A DNA stretch of 64,000 nucleotides from Mytilus californianus (taxonomy: Eukaryota; Mollusca; Bivalvia; Mytilida; Mytilidae). Every line of letters begins with the position of its first letter. Position 1 is the first letter of the stretch. The notes beneath the pieces are model-generated. The model was not told the origin of the DNA. It saw only the letters and a list, made by a program, of their open reading frames with translations, and did no database searches. A program made the position numbers and the translations under genes. The stretch lies in the NCBI RefSeq assembly GCF_021869535.1, contig NW_026262668.1, forward strand, positions 69,957,558 through 70,021,557, read 5' to 3'. Below, piece by piece: positions 24,662 to 36,089 of the stretch.

Positions 24662-25056
24662 AAAGGATGTACTTAGGTGGAATTAAAAATATCTAGAATT
24701 CAAAATGGATACTATAAGTCAGAAGAGCATAAGTTAAGGAACAAAACAAGCTAAAAATATTGATAGGTTATGGAGCTCCTTTTCGAGATATTTAATTTTT
24801 TTTAAATGGCGGGAAAGGCTGACTCGGACTTTGACCTTATATTTGCATTGGTAGTATTTGGGTCTCAAATCGAAAGAAACGAAATCTAGAATCTGCTTGA
24901 ATTTTAGTAAATTACCTTTTATGAGCTATTAAAATCTTATATGAAAAGAAAAATGGGTTTTATGGGGCAAAATAGTTTACCCTGTATCGCAGGAAAAAAA
25001 CCAAGGAGTCCGAACATCTGACAAAAATTCCTAAACCTGATCTAAGTACATCCTTA
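24662..25056. mobile_element. MITE-like element, about 395 bp
   Basis: The terminal inverted repeat aaggatgtacttag (24663-24676) matches ctaagtacatcctt (25042-25055) exactly. The flanks are TA/A-rich, so a short target duplication cannot be read. The interior has no ORF. Confidence 0.6.
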
Positions 25057-25289
25057 AAATCGCATTTAAAAACCTTCAATTTTAGGAAAAGGGTACAGTA
25101 CATAAACCATGCGCCAACCAAATATCATGAATATATTCCAAAATATAAATGAGGGGACAAATACAAAACTTCGTCAAAATCAAAAAAAAATAATTTATGT
25201 CTCCCAGCTATAGATTTCCTTATTTCTCAACTGAAACCAAAGTGTAATCAAAGGGGAAAAAATAGAGAAAATAGTTTCAAGTCCCATTT

Positions 25290-25420
25290 AACTCTTCAAA
25301 TTCGTACTTTATTTGGCCTTTTAAATATTTTGATTAAAAATGAACCACAAAATATGTGATTCACTGATAAACGCTCGTCTGGCGTACAAAATTTTACTCA
25401 TGGTATCTATGAAGATTTTA
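25290..25420 (-). repeat. Family-D repeat
   Basis: cttcaaattcgtactttatt, tggccttttaaatattttg and gataaacgctcgtctggcgt, inverse orientation. Confidence 0.55.
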
Positions 25421-25569
25421 TTTATTAACCGTGAATAACTTAAGAATAAAAGAAACGTCACTTAAACTATTACATGATGTATAAAACGGTGTAGACAAGG
25501 ACAACCTCAAAATCCTTGATGATCGATGGTGAAACCGTTTTGATAATGGACGTTATCGTGTTAAACAAA

Positions 25570-25740
25570 AGGGCAAAGATACCACGGAGGCATTCAAAAC
25601 TCAAAATATAAAAGGGAACTTACAACGCAATGGCAAAAATCGAAAGACAACGGACAACTTATCAGTTCACAACACACTACATAGAAAATTAAAGACCTAG
25701 CAACACAAACCTAACCAAAAAAATGTTAGTGATATCAGCG
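25570..25740 (-). repeat. Family-A repeat, diverged
   Basis: agggcaaagataccacggag, caacgcaatggcaaaaatcg and catagaaaattaaagaccta follow the family-A order with many changes. Confidence 0.6.
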
Positions 25741-26576
25741 TCAAACATCCTGATACTTTTAAAATTTTTAACCTTTTTCCATAATTTCTTTTATATACGT
25801 TTTTACTTTTGTGACTTTTTTAGTCATGAAATTTATAGAAATGTCATACAGAAAAATGCGTAAAAATTGTACATTCTTAAATAAACAAGAGAAGTCAATA
25901 TAAACATAAAGTTATAAAGTTATAAAAAGTAAATCATCTTTTATTCAATCACATTACATGTATATACAGTACTTACGAAAGCAGTAGAAATTTTACTGTT
26001 CTGTTCCATACTGTTTTATGAGTGAGGTTGTATTATAGAAAGTATAAAATAAAAGTACCGTTTTATATACATGTCGGTTTTAAAAAAATAAATAGTATTA
26101 TCTGCAGTGTTAATGCACATCATAGATATGTATTTTGGTCTTTTTTGATGATATTTCATTACATGGTTTACAAAAATATCGAATTGATTTCATTGTTATC
26201 GTATTCTGATGACAAATGCATATTTTCATCTATCCAAAAGAAATGTTCAAGGTTTACTGAATTTATCAATTATTCAGTATACAGATTTTGTATGTACGTT
26301 TTGAACCTCAGGATCTGATCAATACACAAAAGTTAAATCGCAAAAATGGTATTATGAAACTGAATTCGGTTTAAAACAAAGTTTCTCAAAACATTTTTCA
26401 ATGCATAATTGTTATCGAGTCTTATTTTTGTAAATTATTGTTTGTTTTGATATTGTAACACAGTGATGACTGCTGTACCCATATTTTGACTATTTTATTT
26501 ATAATGTCTGTTTTGTTCACGCATCGTTGTAAATATAACGGAATTTGATAAGACTGTCGTACAAGTGAGAGGTTTA

Positions 26577-26762
26577 GCGCTATAAAACCAGGTTCAATCC
26601 ACCATTTTCTACATTTGAAAATGCCTGTACCAAGTCAGGAATATGACAGTTGTTGTCCATTCGTTTGATGTGTTTTGTCATTTGATTTTGCCATGTGATT
26701 AGGGACTTTCCGATTGAATTTTCCTCGGAGTTCAGTATTTTTGTGATTTTACTTGTTTTTTA
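26577..26762 (-). repeat. Family-C repeat
   Basis: aaaaccaggttcaatccacc, gtaccaagtcaggaatatg and ttttcctcggagttcagta, the inverse of 14541-18645. A short 3' piece of the same family is at about 20218-20300. Confidence 0.7.
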
Positions 26763-26944
26763 TAGAATATAAGATTTTACGTTTAACTGAAACTTATAAG
26801 TTTAAAGTGTGAATCTACTTTAAAAGTATCAAATAATAACAGTAGGAACTGTTGGGAACTTGGGACACAATATCATCTGAAAGAGTTTTAAAAAACCGGA
26901 TTATTCAAACATTTATGGTTCTATAATGATTGCAGCAAACATCA

Positions 26945-27665
26945 TCAAAGTTACCAGGCTTACAAATTAGTACGCTAGACGCGGGTTTCGCCTGCTTATG
27001 ACTCATAAATGAAGCTCAAATCAAACCATTTGGATGGATAAATCAATGACGAAGTTAGATTGTATAACAAAACCTAAAAGTTAAAGAAATGCGCCTTCTG
27101 TCTAAGACAATCTATATGCCTAGGGTATACCATCTTAGTGTTTCGAACGATTTTAACATTTTATGAACATTTAATGAACATTTTATGAACAGTAAATGTA
27201 CAACAAATGACCAAAATCAATGATATTTCGTGTCAGCACAGGAATGCTCACTTTTGGGATGGTGATACCATGTAGCACGATACGTACACTAGCAGTGACA
27301 TCGACCCAGTGGTTGTAAATATTCATCATATATACTAGACTAACATTTTAGTTCGCCAGATGCGCGTTTCGCCTATATATGTTGATACAATGTTGAATTG
27401 AAACAGACGATAAGCCATATCATAAAGAAATTGATGAGCATTGCAAAACATCAATTCCCAAAAAGTTGTGTCAGTTGTGAGTAAAACTAATGTCCCCCGA
27501 GTACCAAACGTCCACCATCAGTAGCAAAGTCGAAGTGGTTGTAAAACGCCTCAAATAAACCAGGCTTAAAATTAAGTATGCACTTTTCGTCTTCATAAGT
27601 CCTCACAGAGGCGCTCAAATCAAAACAGTTTGGAGGTAAAATCAATAACGAATGCAAAATGTTCT
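26945..27665 (+). repeat. Cluster of three family-D repeats
   Basis: Copies at about 26945-27140, 27330-27490 and 27550-27665 show accaggcttacaaattagta, gctagacgcgggtttcgcct and related text. Between the first two is gtgacatcgacccagtgg, also present in the 10.8-11.6 kb cluster (gtggcatcgacccattgc). The larger repeating unit therefore includes that spacer. Confidence 0.7.
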
Positions 27666-29132
27666 AAATATTTTACCAATTTTGACTAATTTTAACTATG
27701 CCTTAGGAGAAAATGCATTGTCTTGCTTTGTTCAAGAGCTTTATTCTCAGATAAAATAGTCAACCAAATCATTAACCAGTCCACTAGGGAATTACTGTAG
27801 AATTCTATCTTTGAAAACATCATATCACTCCAAAAATAAACTTGGTCTTAATGATCACTTAGTCTAGGTCACTTTTATCAAATATTGCGATGGACTTGAG
27901 TATATCAAATAAGTAATTCATTAAGAAAGAGTTATCGGCATTAAAGTAACACACTTGGAATAGCATGTTTCTTCTTTGTTTGAAAAAAAAATGATTGGGT
28001 AATCTGATCTCAAGAAGAGCTTATTTTCAACATGGATTATAAGTATCACAGAAAAAATAACAAGTTACCAAAGGTTCAATCAAAAAATAAAAGAAGAATG
28101 TGTCTGAGAACACGAATGCCACCGCTCAAGCTTGCTTATAATATGAGAAAATACTTTTGGGACGGACGGAAGGACGGACGGTCAAGGGTAACACTTGATG
28201 CCCCCTTCGCCTAAAAAGGTAATAGAAGGCTTTAGTGGATGCAACACTAAAGCTACATGATGAGCAGACTTTTCAAGAGCGTTTTTTTATTTGTCTCATC
28301 CTTTTTGCACTCCATTGAAAAAGTAAAAATTTGATACTTTTGAGAACCTCCCTTGGTAAATGATTTATTTATCATAACCTTTTACCTCTCTGAAATGTCT
28401 AAGAAACCATACCAAGATACATGTGACTTTGTAATTATCGTTCTATTTATTTGATCAATGCTTGAACCAATACAGAATAGCGAAATTCATCAAAGGCAAC
28501 TTTGATTACTCTTCGTGGTTTTAATTTATAAAGCCAACGAATTATTGTTCAAGCTAATTAACGATCTTACTTCTGCTTTCTTCTAAATCAAATTATTATC
28601 TCATATATTGCTTCAACTGGTTAGAGATCACCAAACAAATGTGTTAAGATCAAGCGTTTCCGCCTCCATCGTTTACATTTTAATTGTTGTTTAGCATAGA
28701 AGGAAATATTGAAATAAAGTGACACTTCAAACTCATAAGTCGAAAATAACTAACAACGCCATGGTAATAAAGAAAAAGACCAAATGACTTAATTTATTCT
28801 TCACTAAATAAATCGATTTCTCTGTTACTTTCAAATTGCCAAGAATATTATTAAGGGTAGACTGATAACGCTATTTGTGAACTGGTTCATGTCCACGAAG
28901 AATAAATACAGCATCCATGATATCGGAAAATTCATCTATGTGAACACTTAAATCGCTGCTGCAGGTGAAAATTAAAAATCATGCCACCCTTTTAAAAGCC
29001 TATTCTTTTCGTAGTTTATCTGAGGTTCGTGTTGCTTTTGTTTAAGTTTTCTGTGTTACTACATTGTATTTATAATAATGTATTAAAATTTTCGAAATTA
29101 TGCGTTATTTCTATCCATATAGATCTTATATA

Positions 29133-29330
29133 AATAAGAAGATTTGGTATGAGTGCCAATGAGACAACTATCCATCCAAGTCACAATGTGTAAAAAGTAA
29201 ACAATTATAGGTCAAAGTACGGTCTTCAACACGGAGCCTTGGCTCACACCCAACAGCAAGCTATAAAGGGCCCCAAAATTACTAGTGCAAAACAATTCAA
29301 ACAGGAAAACCAACGGTCTAATCTATTGGA
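29133..29330 (+). repeat. Family-B repeat
   Basis: agaagatttggtatgagtgc to ccaacggtctaatctatt; about 90% like the copies at 8854 and 55208, truncated at its 3' end. Confidence 0.75.
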
Positions 29331-31569
29331 CATATTTGTCTTTTCATTTTTTACTTTTTTGGCCAGGATGTTGCATGTCCTCTTTCGATTTATGATTTTT
29401 GATTGCTTCCATGGTATCATCTTTGACTTCATTTTTTCAGCAATATCGATTAGTTTTTTTTTATATATATATAGACGAACCTTTCCAGTGTAGTTTGTCT
29501 CTTTTGTGTTATATTCTTCAAGTCGGCAAAAATAATTCGAAAAGAAGAATGGCTATTTTCCCTTTAAATAAGTTTGTCTTATAAACCGTAAATAATAAAG
29601 TAAAATATTTTTACCATCTAATTTACGTACCTATTCAAAATAACCCTGCTGAGAAATAATTACATTCAATTTGATAATTACTCCACCTCTTTCTTTCGAC
29701 TACGTAAATCATGATTTTTAAAACATCATTGATCATATGTCGTACTGCAGAGTACATATAGCGTCACAGTACACAAATTGCACTGAGTACCCAAATTTCA
29801 CCAATTTAGCAAAAAAAAGTAGTGGAAATCTTACAAGCTTTATTAGAGACTAAACCATTTGTATTTTTATTAATTGATGTTATGCACGTCTGTCGACATA
29901 GCTAAATATATTTAAATACACACACAAACGTTCATATATATCAACAGATGAAGTATTCACACTGGAAAAATGTACGGATACGTCGCTATGCGACGTCAAC
30001 AAAAAGTCAACTTTTATAAATGAGCAATTAAAATATGCTTCAGGCATCCATTTCTTAAAAAATGAATAGTAAGCATGGACTTTTGTCAAATTGTTCTAAA
30101 TATTTGGAGAAATGAAACAAAACATCAGTTATTCGATTTTAACGGATATGATTTAAGCATTGATGCAATTTGGGTACAGTACTCCTCATTACAGAAGCAT
30201 GGATCGTTTGGAGGTTGGTTCAAACCAATTTTTCTATGATTTAATATGATTTCAAAACTAAACTGGTGGAACTATATAGTAAATAAGGATACATCTACAA
30301 AAATAAACAGAGAATGGAAACTTTTGTCTGGATCATAAATAAACGTAGTTGAAAAAACTGTCAAAATAGGTGCAATTTGGGTACTCTCTCGTTACGCAAA
30401 TATACTTAGGATAAAGTATTTGATCTCCATGATACAGCAACCGTTACCTATTATTGTTGTTGTTTGTTTTACAAAAATAACACATGACCAAATAATCTAT
30501 ACTTTATATTTACATACTTTATATCTGTACAATTCTATAATAAGACATTTAAATTTGTTACCAAGACGCACTGTTCATTAGTCCAAACACAATTAAAATT
30601 TGATAACAATCAAGACAATATATTGCACGTTTATAAATTCTTTACCCGGTACAAATGATATATTTATCGATCATTAAATACATTTAAACAAAGATAAGCA
30701 GTAAATAATTGTAAAATATAGCCCTGAATTCCGCGGTAAAGATGGTGCAGACGATATGGAGTTTGATGTCAGCTGACTGGCAGATCGGTCGTCTGTTGGA
30801 ATGTGTTTGTTACAATATGACTCAGTGCAACAGGAGGTACATTCCTAAAAGAAGAACCAATATTGAATTAATTATACATTTCCTTTATAAAGGCTCACTC
30901 TGTACATTATATGTTAGTTGGATCTTCACGTGGGATAAGGAATCGTGTTCCATGTCAGTATTTTATATCCCCTGATCTGTCCATATTCCCTGTGAATCCC
31001 GAATATAACAATTATATTATAGAGTAACCTGATTTCAACATTAATTACCATTTTGATCTTCGTTGTTGTACACATGGGATATGGACTCATATCCCCTGTC
31101 AATGTAACCAATCAAATTGCACGGTTATGCGGGATATTTCATTCCAGTACAATATAAGAAGATACGGTTTTTACATTTCAAAAGAGAAACGTTGAAAGAC
31201 CATATTAAAATCAAATGTAAACACAAATAAGCTGGAAATAGTTATCTATGTAAACATTTGATAATCAATCCCATAAGCACATTATAGTTTGTAAATTGAG
31301 AGCTTTGCAAAATTTTACATAATTCTGACCAAGAAAAATATAAGAGACTATTCTACTTTGAATATAATTAAAATGAGTGAATTTTCAATCCATAAAATCA
31401 ACACTTCATTTTCGCAACACAAATTGTGTGTTACATTCATTGGGCCTATCCTGCTGTTAGTGAAAAAAAAACCCGGAGTTTATGGAAATACAAATGATGA
31501 CAACAAAGAAACAGGTACGTGGAGCCTACTCTGACACGCCGATATCATACGAACTGAAAAAAAGTGCGG

Positions 31570-31690
31570 TCATATGAAAAGCAACACAAATATAAGTAAA
31601 AATTTATACAAGAAATCTGAAGTTTCAGAAATCAAACTGCTCTGCTCTGCCATAACAACATATCTTTCACGGCAAGTCACGCAAAATAAT
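31570..31690 (-). CDS. Candidate GPI-signal-like terminal exon for the Ly6-type gene
   Basis: The minus frame ends SSLISETSDFLYKFLLIFVL then LFI and a stop: small polar residues followed by a hydrophobic tail at the very end, as in GPI-anchor signals. An AG (TTTCTATAG) at about 31710 could be the acceptor. There is no CC..C-N motif and the link to 33835 is not shown. Confidence 0.2.
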
Positions 31691-31876
31691 TTAAAATTAC
31701 CATGAGCTATAGAAATAGTAAAACAACATTTGATTTCTGGAATTTTTTTTGGTGGACTGATGTTTGACTTTTTGTCTTCGCTAACTAACACAACCTATAT
31801 TTTGTCAATCAACAAATCCAGCATTCTGGGTTTTTTGACATAGGAAAACATTTTTTCTTCAGGAAAATGAACGATC

Positions 31877-31938
31877 TTGTTTGTTTGTTTGTTTGTTTGT
31901 TTGTTTGTTTGTTTGTTTGTTTGTTTGTTTGTTTGTTT
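31877..31938. repeat. (TTTG)n microsatellite
   Basis: About 15 uninterrupted units. Confidence 0.95.
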
Positions 31939-32541
31939 ATTGTGTTAGTTTAACCGGAAACGTGTTTATGTGTCAATTATAAGCCCTATAATGTATCATT
32001 AATGTATGGATGCTAAAATGCTTTTTTAAGTAATGGTTACTTTTTTTACAGTGAACGTTTGATGGTAGTTTAGGGCTTCACATTTAAGTCTTAAAAAGAG
32101 TCATTTTTATAATGTATATTTTATCCCAAAAGTATTGGCCCTTTATAGATTATATCGCAAATTTTCATATTTGTTTTCCTTCTTTTAAAACATTTTTTTA
32201 GGGACCGGGGATTTTTTAAAGGGCGGCTATAATAAGAAACCAACATTCTTACTCCAGAGGATTATATATTTAAATCAATCATTTTTTTCATATTTTTGAA
32301 TTGATTTATCCTTCTGTTCTAATTAATGATGGTCATATGTATTGCGTATAGAAACAATTTTGGAAGAATGACTCCTTACGCGTGTATTATTAGTAACAAA
32401 AGTCCTGTTGGTTTTAGACTAGGTTATTACAAATTTAAAAACGGACAGACAATGAAACTCAGTGATTTGTCCTAGCTCAAATTGGACCGCTGCTGCAAAA
32501 GCAGTTAGTGCGCAAAATTAATGATTAAATCATGATCGGGT

Positions 32542-32617
32542 TCACATTGGTAGACAAGCATCACATTGGTAGACAAGCATCACATTGGTAGACAAGCATC
32601 ACATTGGTAGACAAGCA
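32542..32617. repeat. 19-bp tandem repeat, four copies
   Basis: tcacattggtagacaagca repeated four times without change. Confidence 0.95.
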
Positions 32618-32717
32618 TGAATTTATGTGTGTGCTTAACGTCTAATGGCAAATATTGCATGTATATGTATAATCAAGACGGATTAACAAATAGTCGAAAA
32701 TGTAAAGTGAGTCGAAC

Positions 32718-33056
32718 GTGATCGATGGATGGAAATTCAGGGTAGCATGTAAAAAAGAGGGTATTATACTATGTTGGACAGGGGCAAAAGTTGTGCCGAG
32801 CTTGATTCCACCTATGGGCCTCTCAAGGAGTAACACACAGAGAGCGTGGCTGGCTTCCGACACGATGCATCAAGATTTTACGTTTCAATTAGGACTGGAC
32901 GTAGCTGCGTATACACCCGCACATCCAAAAGAACGCCCTCTTTATCATGATTTTAATGTCAATGTGGCTATATTCTACACCCCTGTCAACCCTTGGGGTT
33001 ACGCGCGCGTTAAAGACAGCAAACGAATGTTTTTGTTAACGCTTGTACAGTTATAA
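32718..33056 (+). CDS. Hypothetical ORF of 112 codons, possibly repeat-derived
   Basis: ATG to TAA without interruption, GC-richer than its surroundings. Residues include CWTGAKVVPSLIPPMG, LGLDVAAYTPAHPKERPLY and VNPWGYARV. No family is recognised. There is no signal peptide or obvious domain. The DNA just upstream (gtctaatggcaaatattgca) looks like a dispersed element, so this may be part of an uncharacterised repeat. Confidence 0.25.
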   Translation: MIDGWKFRVACKKEGIILCWTGAKVVPSLIPPMGLSRSNTQRAWLASDTMHQDFTFQLGLDVAAYTPAHPKERPLYHDFNVNVAIFYTPVNPWGYARVKDSKRMFLLTLVQL

Positions 33057-33635
33057 TTAGTGACTCGAGTTTCAGCATATTTTTGAACCAGTTAAATTCT
33101 ACAATTTTTCAATTCAATAACAATCTGTGTTTTGTGTATCTATTGTATTTAGTATTCATAAATAAAATATATGTGGATTTGCATCAATGACCAACAACTC
33201 AACAACGCAAATTATTAAAAGATATCTAGAGGGCAACGTATATAGTCTTAATAGACATGATTGATTGATTATTGGTGACCGTGTTTTGGGCTACTTTGAT
33301 CACAACCAACTATCAATAAATATCAAATGTAATAAGCAATTATCAACGGTGATTGAAATTTTTATAAGAGGCGTATTAACAGTTTATTTTTTAAATTAAG
33401 AGTAAAATTCATAGCTTTTTAAATAAAACATCTAAGGCAACGTTAACCCTTTCAGTGGTCCTTAAAAAACCTGTCGTAAAAAGTTCTTGTTCCTTCCAAC
33501 ATAACCTCTTTCCCAGAAGCAGTAAAACATCTAGCCCTATATACTAGACGACCCCTTCTGTCGACCTTGTCTATTAAATTTAATGTGTTCTCGTTCTGAA
33601 AAATGTCTCAATGGACCGTTTATGAAAACGACAAA

Positions 33636-33670
<35 letters not shown>

Positions 33671-33679
33671 TAATCAATC
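33636..33679. repeat. (AATC)n microsatellite
   Basis: About 10 units with one substitution, directly 3' of the frameshifted Ly6/uPAR exon. Confidence 0.95.
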
Positions 33680-33702
33680 CTTCATATTCGATATATCGTA
33701 CC

Positions 33703-33835
33703 GTGGAGCCACCATTTGTTATGCACCCAACGACTGTCTTATCACATTCGAATGGAAACACACATGTTTTGGTTACTCTTATGCTGACGTTGCTACTTGT
33801 ATTGAATCTATGAATTGTTGCACATGTAGTTTTAT
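33703..33835 (-). CDS. Exon: second part of Ly6/uPAR domain, frameshifted
   Basis: The acceptor TATTTGCAG is followed by KTTCATIHRFNTSSNVSIRV and TKTCVSIR. The frame then hits TGA near 33749, but a one-base shift opens CDKTVVGCITNGG and STVRYIEYEG. The two pieces together continue the LU pattern (TKTC...C...GC). A one-base insertion near 33750 would explain it. A possible donor (GTACGA) lies at about 33707-33702; otherwise the frame runs into the (AATC)n tract at 33636-33679. Confidence 0.4.
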
Positions 33836-35937
33836 CTGCAAATAAATAAACATAAATAAACCTTATGTCAAGTAAGATACTGTAACAAATGTGAAGAAAA
33901 CAATAAACAATTTGTTCAATCGTTTACATATAACTTAAAAAAATTAAAGCAAAATTAGTCAGTGTGCGTAACGCAATCTTATGATAAGTAGAATAATTTC
34001 ATGTGTAATTTCATCAAATGTTGACACTGAAAAAACGTCCTCCTTCATGACGGGTATAGCATCATACCGAATGAAATCAGTCGAAATAATATAATTATAC
34101 TATAATGTTATGAGAGAAAAACAGCAGATAATTTTTTGTTTTGAAGATTTTTCTGATAGGTAAGAAGTGGCTCCATCATAATTTCTTGAAAAGCTATTGT
34201 ATAAAATATCTAATTCAACCCAAATTGTACTTGATTCATTCTAAAGGATACACAATTTGTCCTGTTAATTCTTAATTCTGACTAAATTTGTAGCATACCA
34301 GTTTGTTTACATAAAATGGCGACGAAAACTATAATAGTTTCGCATTATACCATAATGATCTGCTTGTACATGTATAGTATAAACATATTTGAATATGACT
34401 GAACAAATATTAACAAGAGAGGAATGTGGTAAAGTTAGTGCTGACCATGCATACTTTTCCTTACATAAAATATTATCGCTGAAATTATGTTTTTTTGTTT
34501 CAGTTCACAACTTTTTAAGTTTCATAAATTATTAATCAAAATGCTGCTTTTTTTTTTTATCGTGTCTGCAAAATATAACATTCTATCAATTTTATCTTAG
34601 TTTTAAAAATGATTTATTCAGACTGTTTGAATCAAATTGAATTATGATACAAGGCGTTTGTTAAATAAAAAAAAAATAGCTGTGACCTTCATTGTCATTA
34701 TCATGCTCAACATAGAAAGAGAATAACAGTATTAATTATTGCATACACAATCTGAACGTATAGCATTCGCTATTTTCTTACATTCAATAAGTAATTTGCT
34801 GATTGGGCTTATTGATCTGTGAATACCTACTTTGCGAACAGGGAATATCTGGGGCCCAATCATTGCAGTCTTGATTACTGTACATCTCTGGACATGTCCA
34901 GCATGTTAGACCTGTAAATAAAAAAAGATAAATGGAAAAATTGAAAGATTTATATTTCTCAAAAGAAAACACATCATGAACACTGTACTTGAAAAATAGT
35001 TTTGTGTGTTATAATACGTTTTCTCAACTTAAATCTTGCAGAACTCCTCTCATTTAGGATTTTATTTATTGTTGAATTCTTGATTTTATGTACGACTAAA
35101 AAGAGACGTCCAGGTTCATGGTCTTTGAAGGACTAAAACATGGCATAAGATGGTCTAATGTCATATATCAGTTCTAAATGATGTTTTTGAAAGTTCCGTA
35201 AGTTAGGGTAAATCCTAAAATCTGTTGTAAATCTAGGACATGAAAATACACGTCTCAAGATGGTCTCTGGCTCATGAACTTAGTAGTTTACAATGATATT
35301 GAAGAAACATTTGTTTTGCTTCACTTTATGTTTTCATACTTTTAAAGAATTATTACACTAGATATTGTAATGAAACTAAGACTTTGGATCCTGTCAACAG
35401 CAACTTTGTGAAATATGTATTGTCCTTTAAATGTATTCCCATGAAATTATCGTATAGGCGTATATGTAAAACATGTCTAGATGAATTCATGTTAAAAGAA
35501 AAGGAATAAATAAGGAGTTGTTAAAATTTATTGTCATGAAAAGAGCATATGACAGAATTGATTACACTGTTTTAACGTGAACAAAATTGTCCTGTATTTT
35601 TTACATGCAACATATCATCACTTAGGACAATCCACTCTTATTAGGACTATCTTCAGACAGCTTTCAGATATTTTTACAGCCTACGACGTCGATTAGGATG
35701 TAGGCAGACTTCCTTTTTTTCGTGTCGATAAATGCGTTAACATACCCATTAATAAATTCCGAAAGAGATTACAAAAAAAATGCAAGAAATCAGTATCAAT
35801 ATTTCTGTAGAAGTTATATTACCATGATTAGTTTGTTTTGGTGCTGTGACAACAAAGTGACTGGAAACTTTACATGCATACATCCCCAGCAGTAAGGCAA
35901 CAAGAAAGAAGATCTCAGAAAGTAAATTGACATTCAT
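33703..35937 (-). CDS. Ly6/uPAR-domain (LU) secreted or GPI-anchored protein gene, partial
   Basis: Three minus-strand exons join in phase 1: 35937-35823 (signal peptide), 34911-34831 and 33835 to about 33703. The joined product starts with a hydrophobic leader. It then has GLTCWTCPEM, DCNDWAPDIPC, KTTCATIHRF and IRVTKTC, the cysteine spacing and strand order of a Ly6/uPAR three-finger domain. Such proteins are secreted or GPI-anchored; their ligands in molluscs are mostly unknown. The last exon shifts frame near 33750, and the expected CC..C-N ending is not found. A terminal exon with a hydrophobic tail may exist at 31570-31690, unproven. This is a partial gene or a recent pseudogene. Confidence 0.5.
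34831..34911 (-). CDS. Exon: first part of Ly6/uPAR domain
   Basis: The exon is 81 nt, phase 1-1, between a T-rich acceptor ending TTTACAG and a GTAGGT donor. It encodes GLTCWTCPEMYSNQDCNDW and then APDIPCSQ. L-x-C-x-x-C followed by C and C is the start of a Ly6/uPAR (three-finger) domain. Length and phase are usual for the first LU-domain exon. Confidence 0.6.
35823..35937 (-). CDS. Exon: start and signal peptide of the Ly6/uPAR-like gene
   Basis: The ATG at 35937 opens 38 codons: MNVNLLSEIFFLVALLLGMY is a clear signal peptide. It is followed by ACKVSSHFVVTAPKQTNH and ends with one base before donor GTAATA (phase 1). The first ATG of the frame is used. The DNA just upstream carries a tandemly duplicated segment (about 35945-36080). 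Confidence 0.55.
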
Positions 35938-35944
35938 AGTTTTG

Positions 35945-36085
35945 AATAACTGTATTGTATTCCGTATAATTCAGTAAAGCAACACAAGGAAATTGTCCAA
36001 ACGTCTATTGAAACTCATATTTTTTATCACTGCATTGTATCCAGTATAACTTAGTAAAGCAACACAGGCAAAATGTCACAAAGAA
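35945..36085. repeat. Diverged tandem duplication upstream of the Ly6-like start
   Basis: ctgtattgtattccgtataa, ttcagtaaagcaacacaagg is followed about 90 bp later by ctgcattgtatccagtataa and cttagtaaagcaacacagg. It lies immediately 5' of the minus-strand start at 35937, so in the 5' UTR or promoter. Confidence 0.7.
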
Positions 36086-36089
36086 AACG

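Larger units (their letters stand above)
26022..31550. other. Intergenic stretch, repeats only
   Basis: Contains the family-C copy (26577), the family-D cluster (26945-27665) and family-A scraps (28715-28775, about 29021). It also has the family-B copy (29133) and three caatttgggtac-type motifs at about 29796, 30168 and 30373. No gene is supported. Confidence 0.5.

Noticed and set aside
26022..26318. 98-codon plus-strand ORF rich in F, I, Y and K
   Set aside because: Composition expected from AT-rich noncoding DNA; no family similarity.
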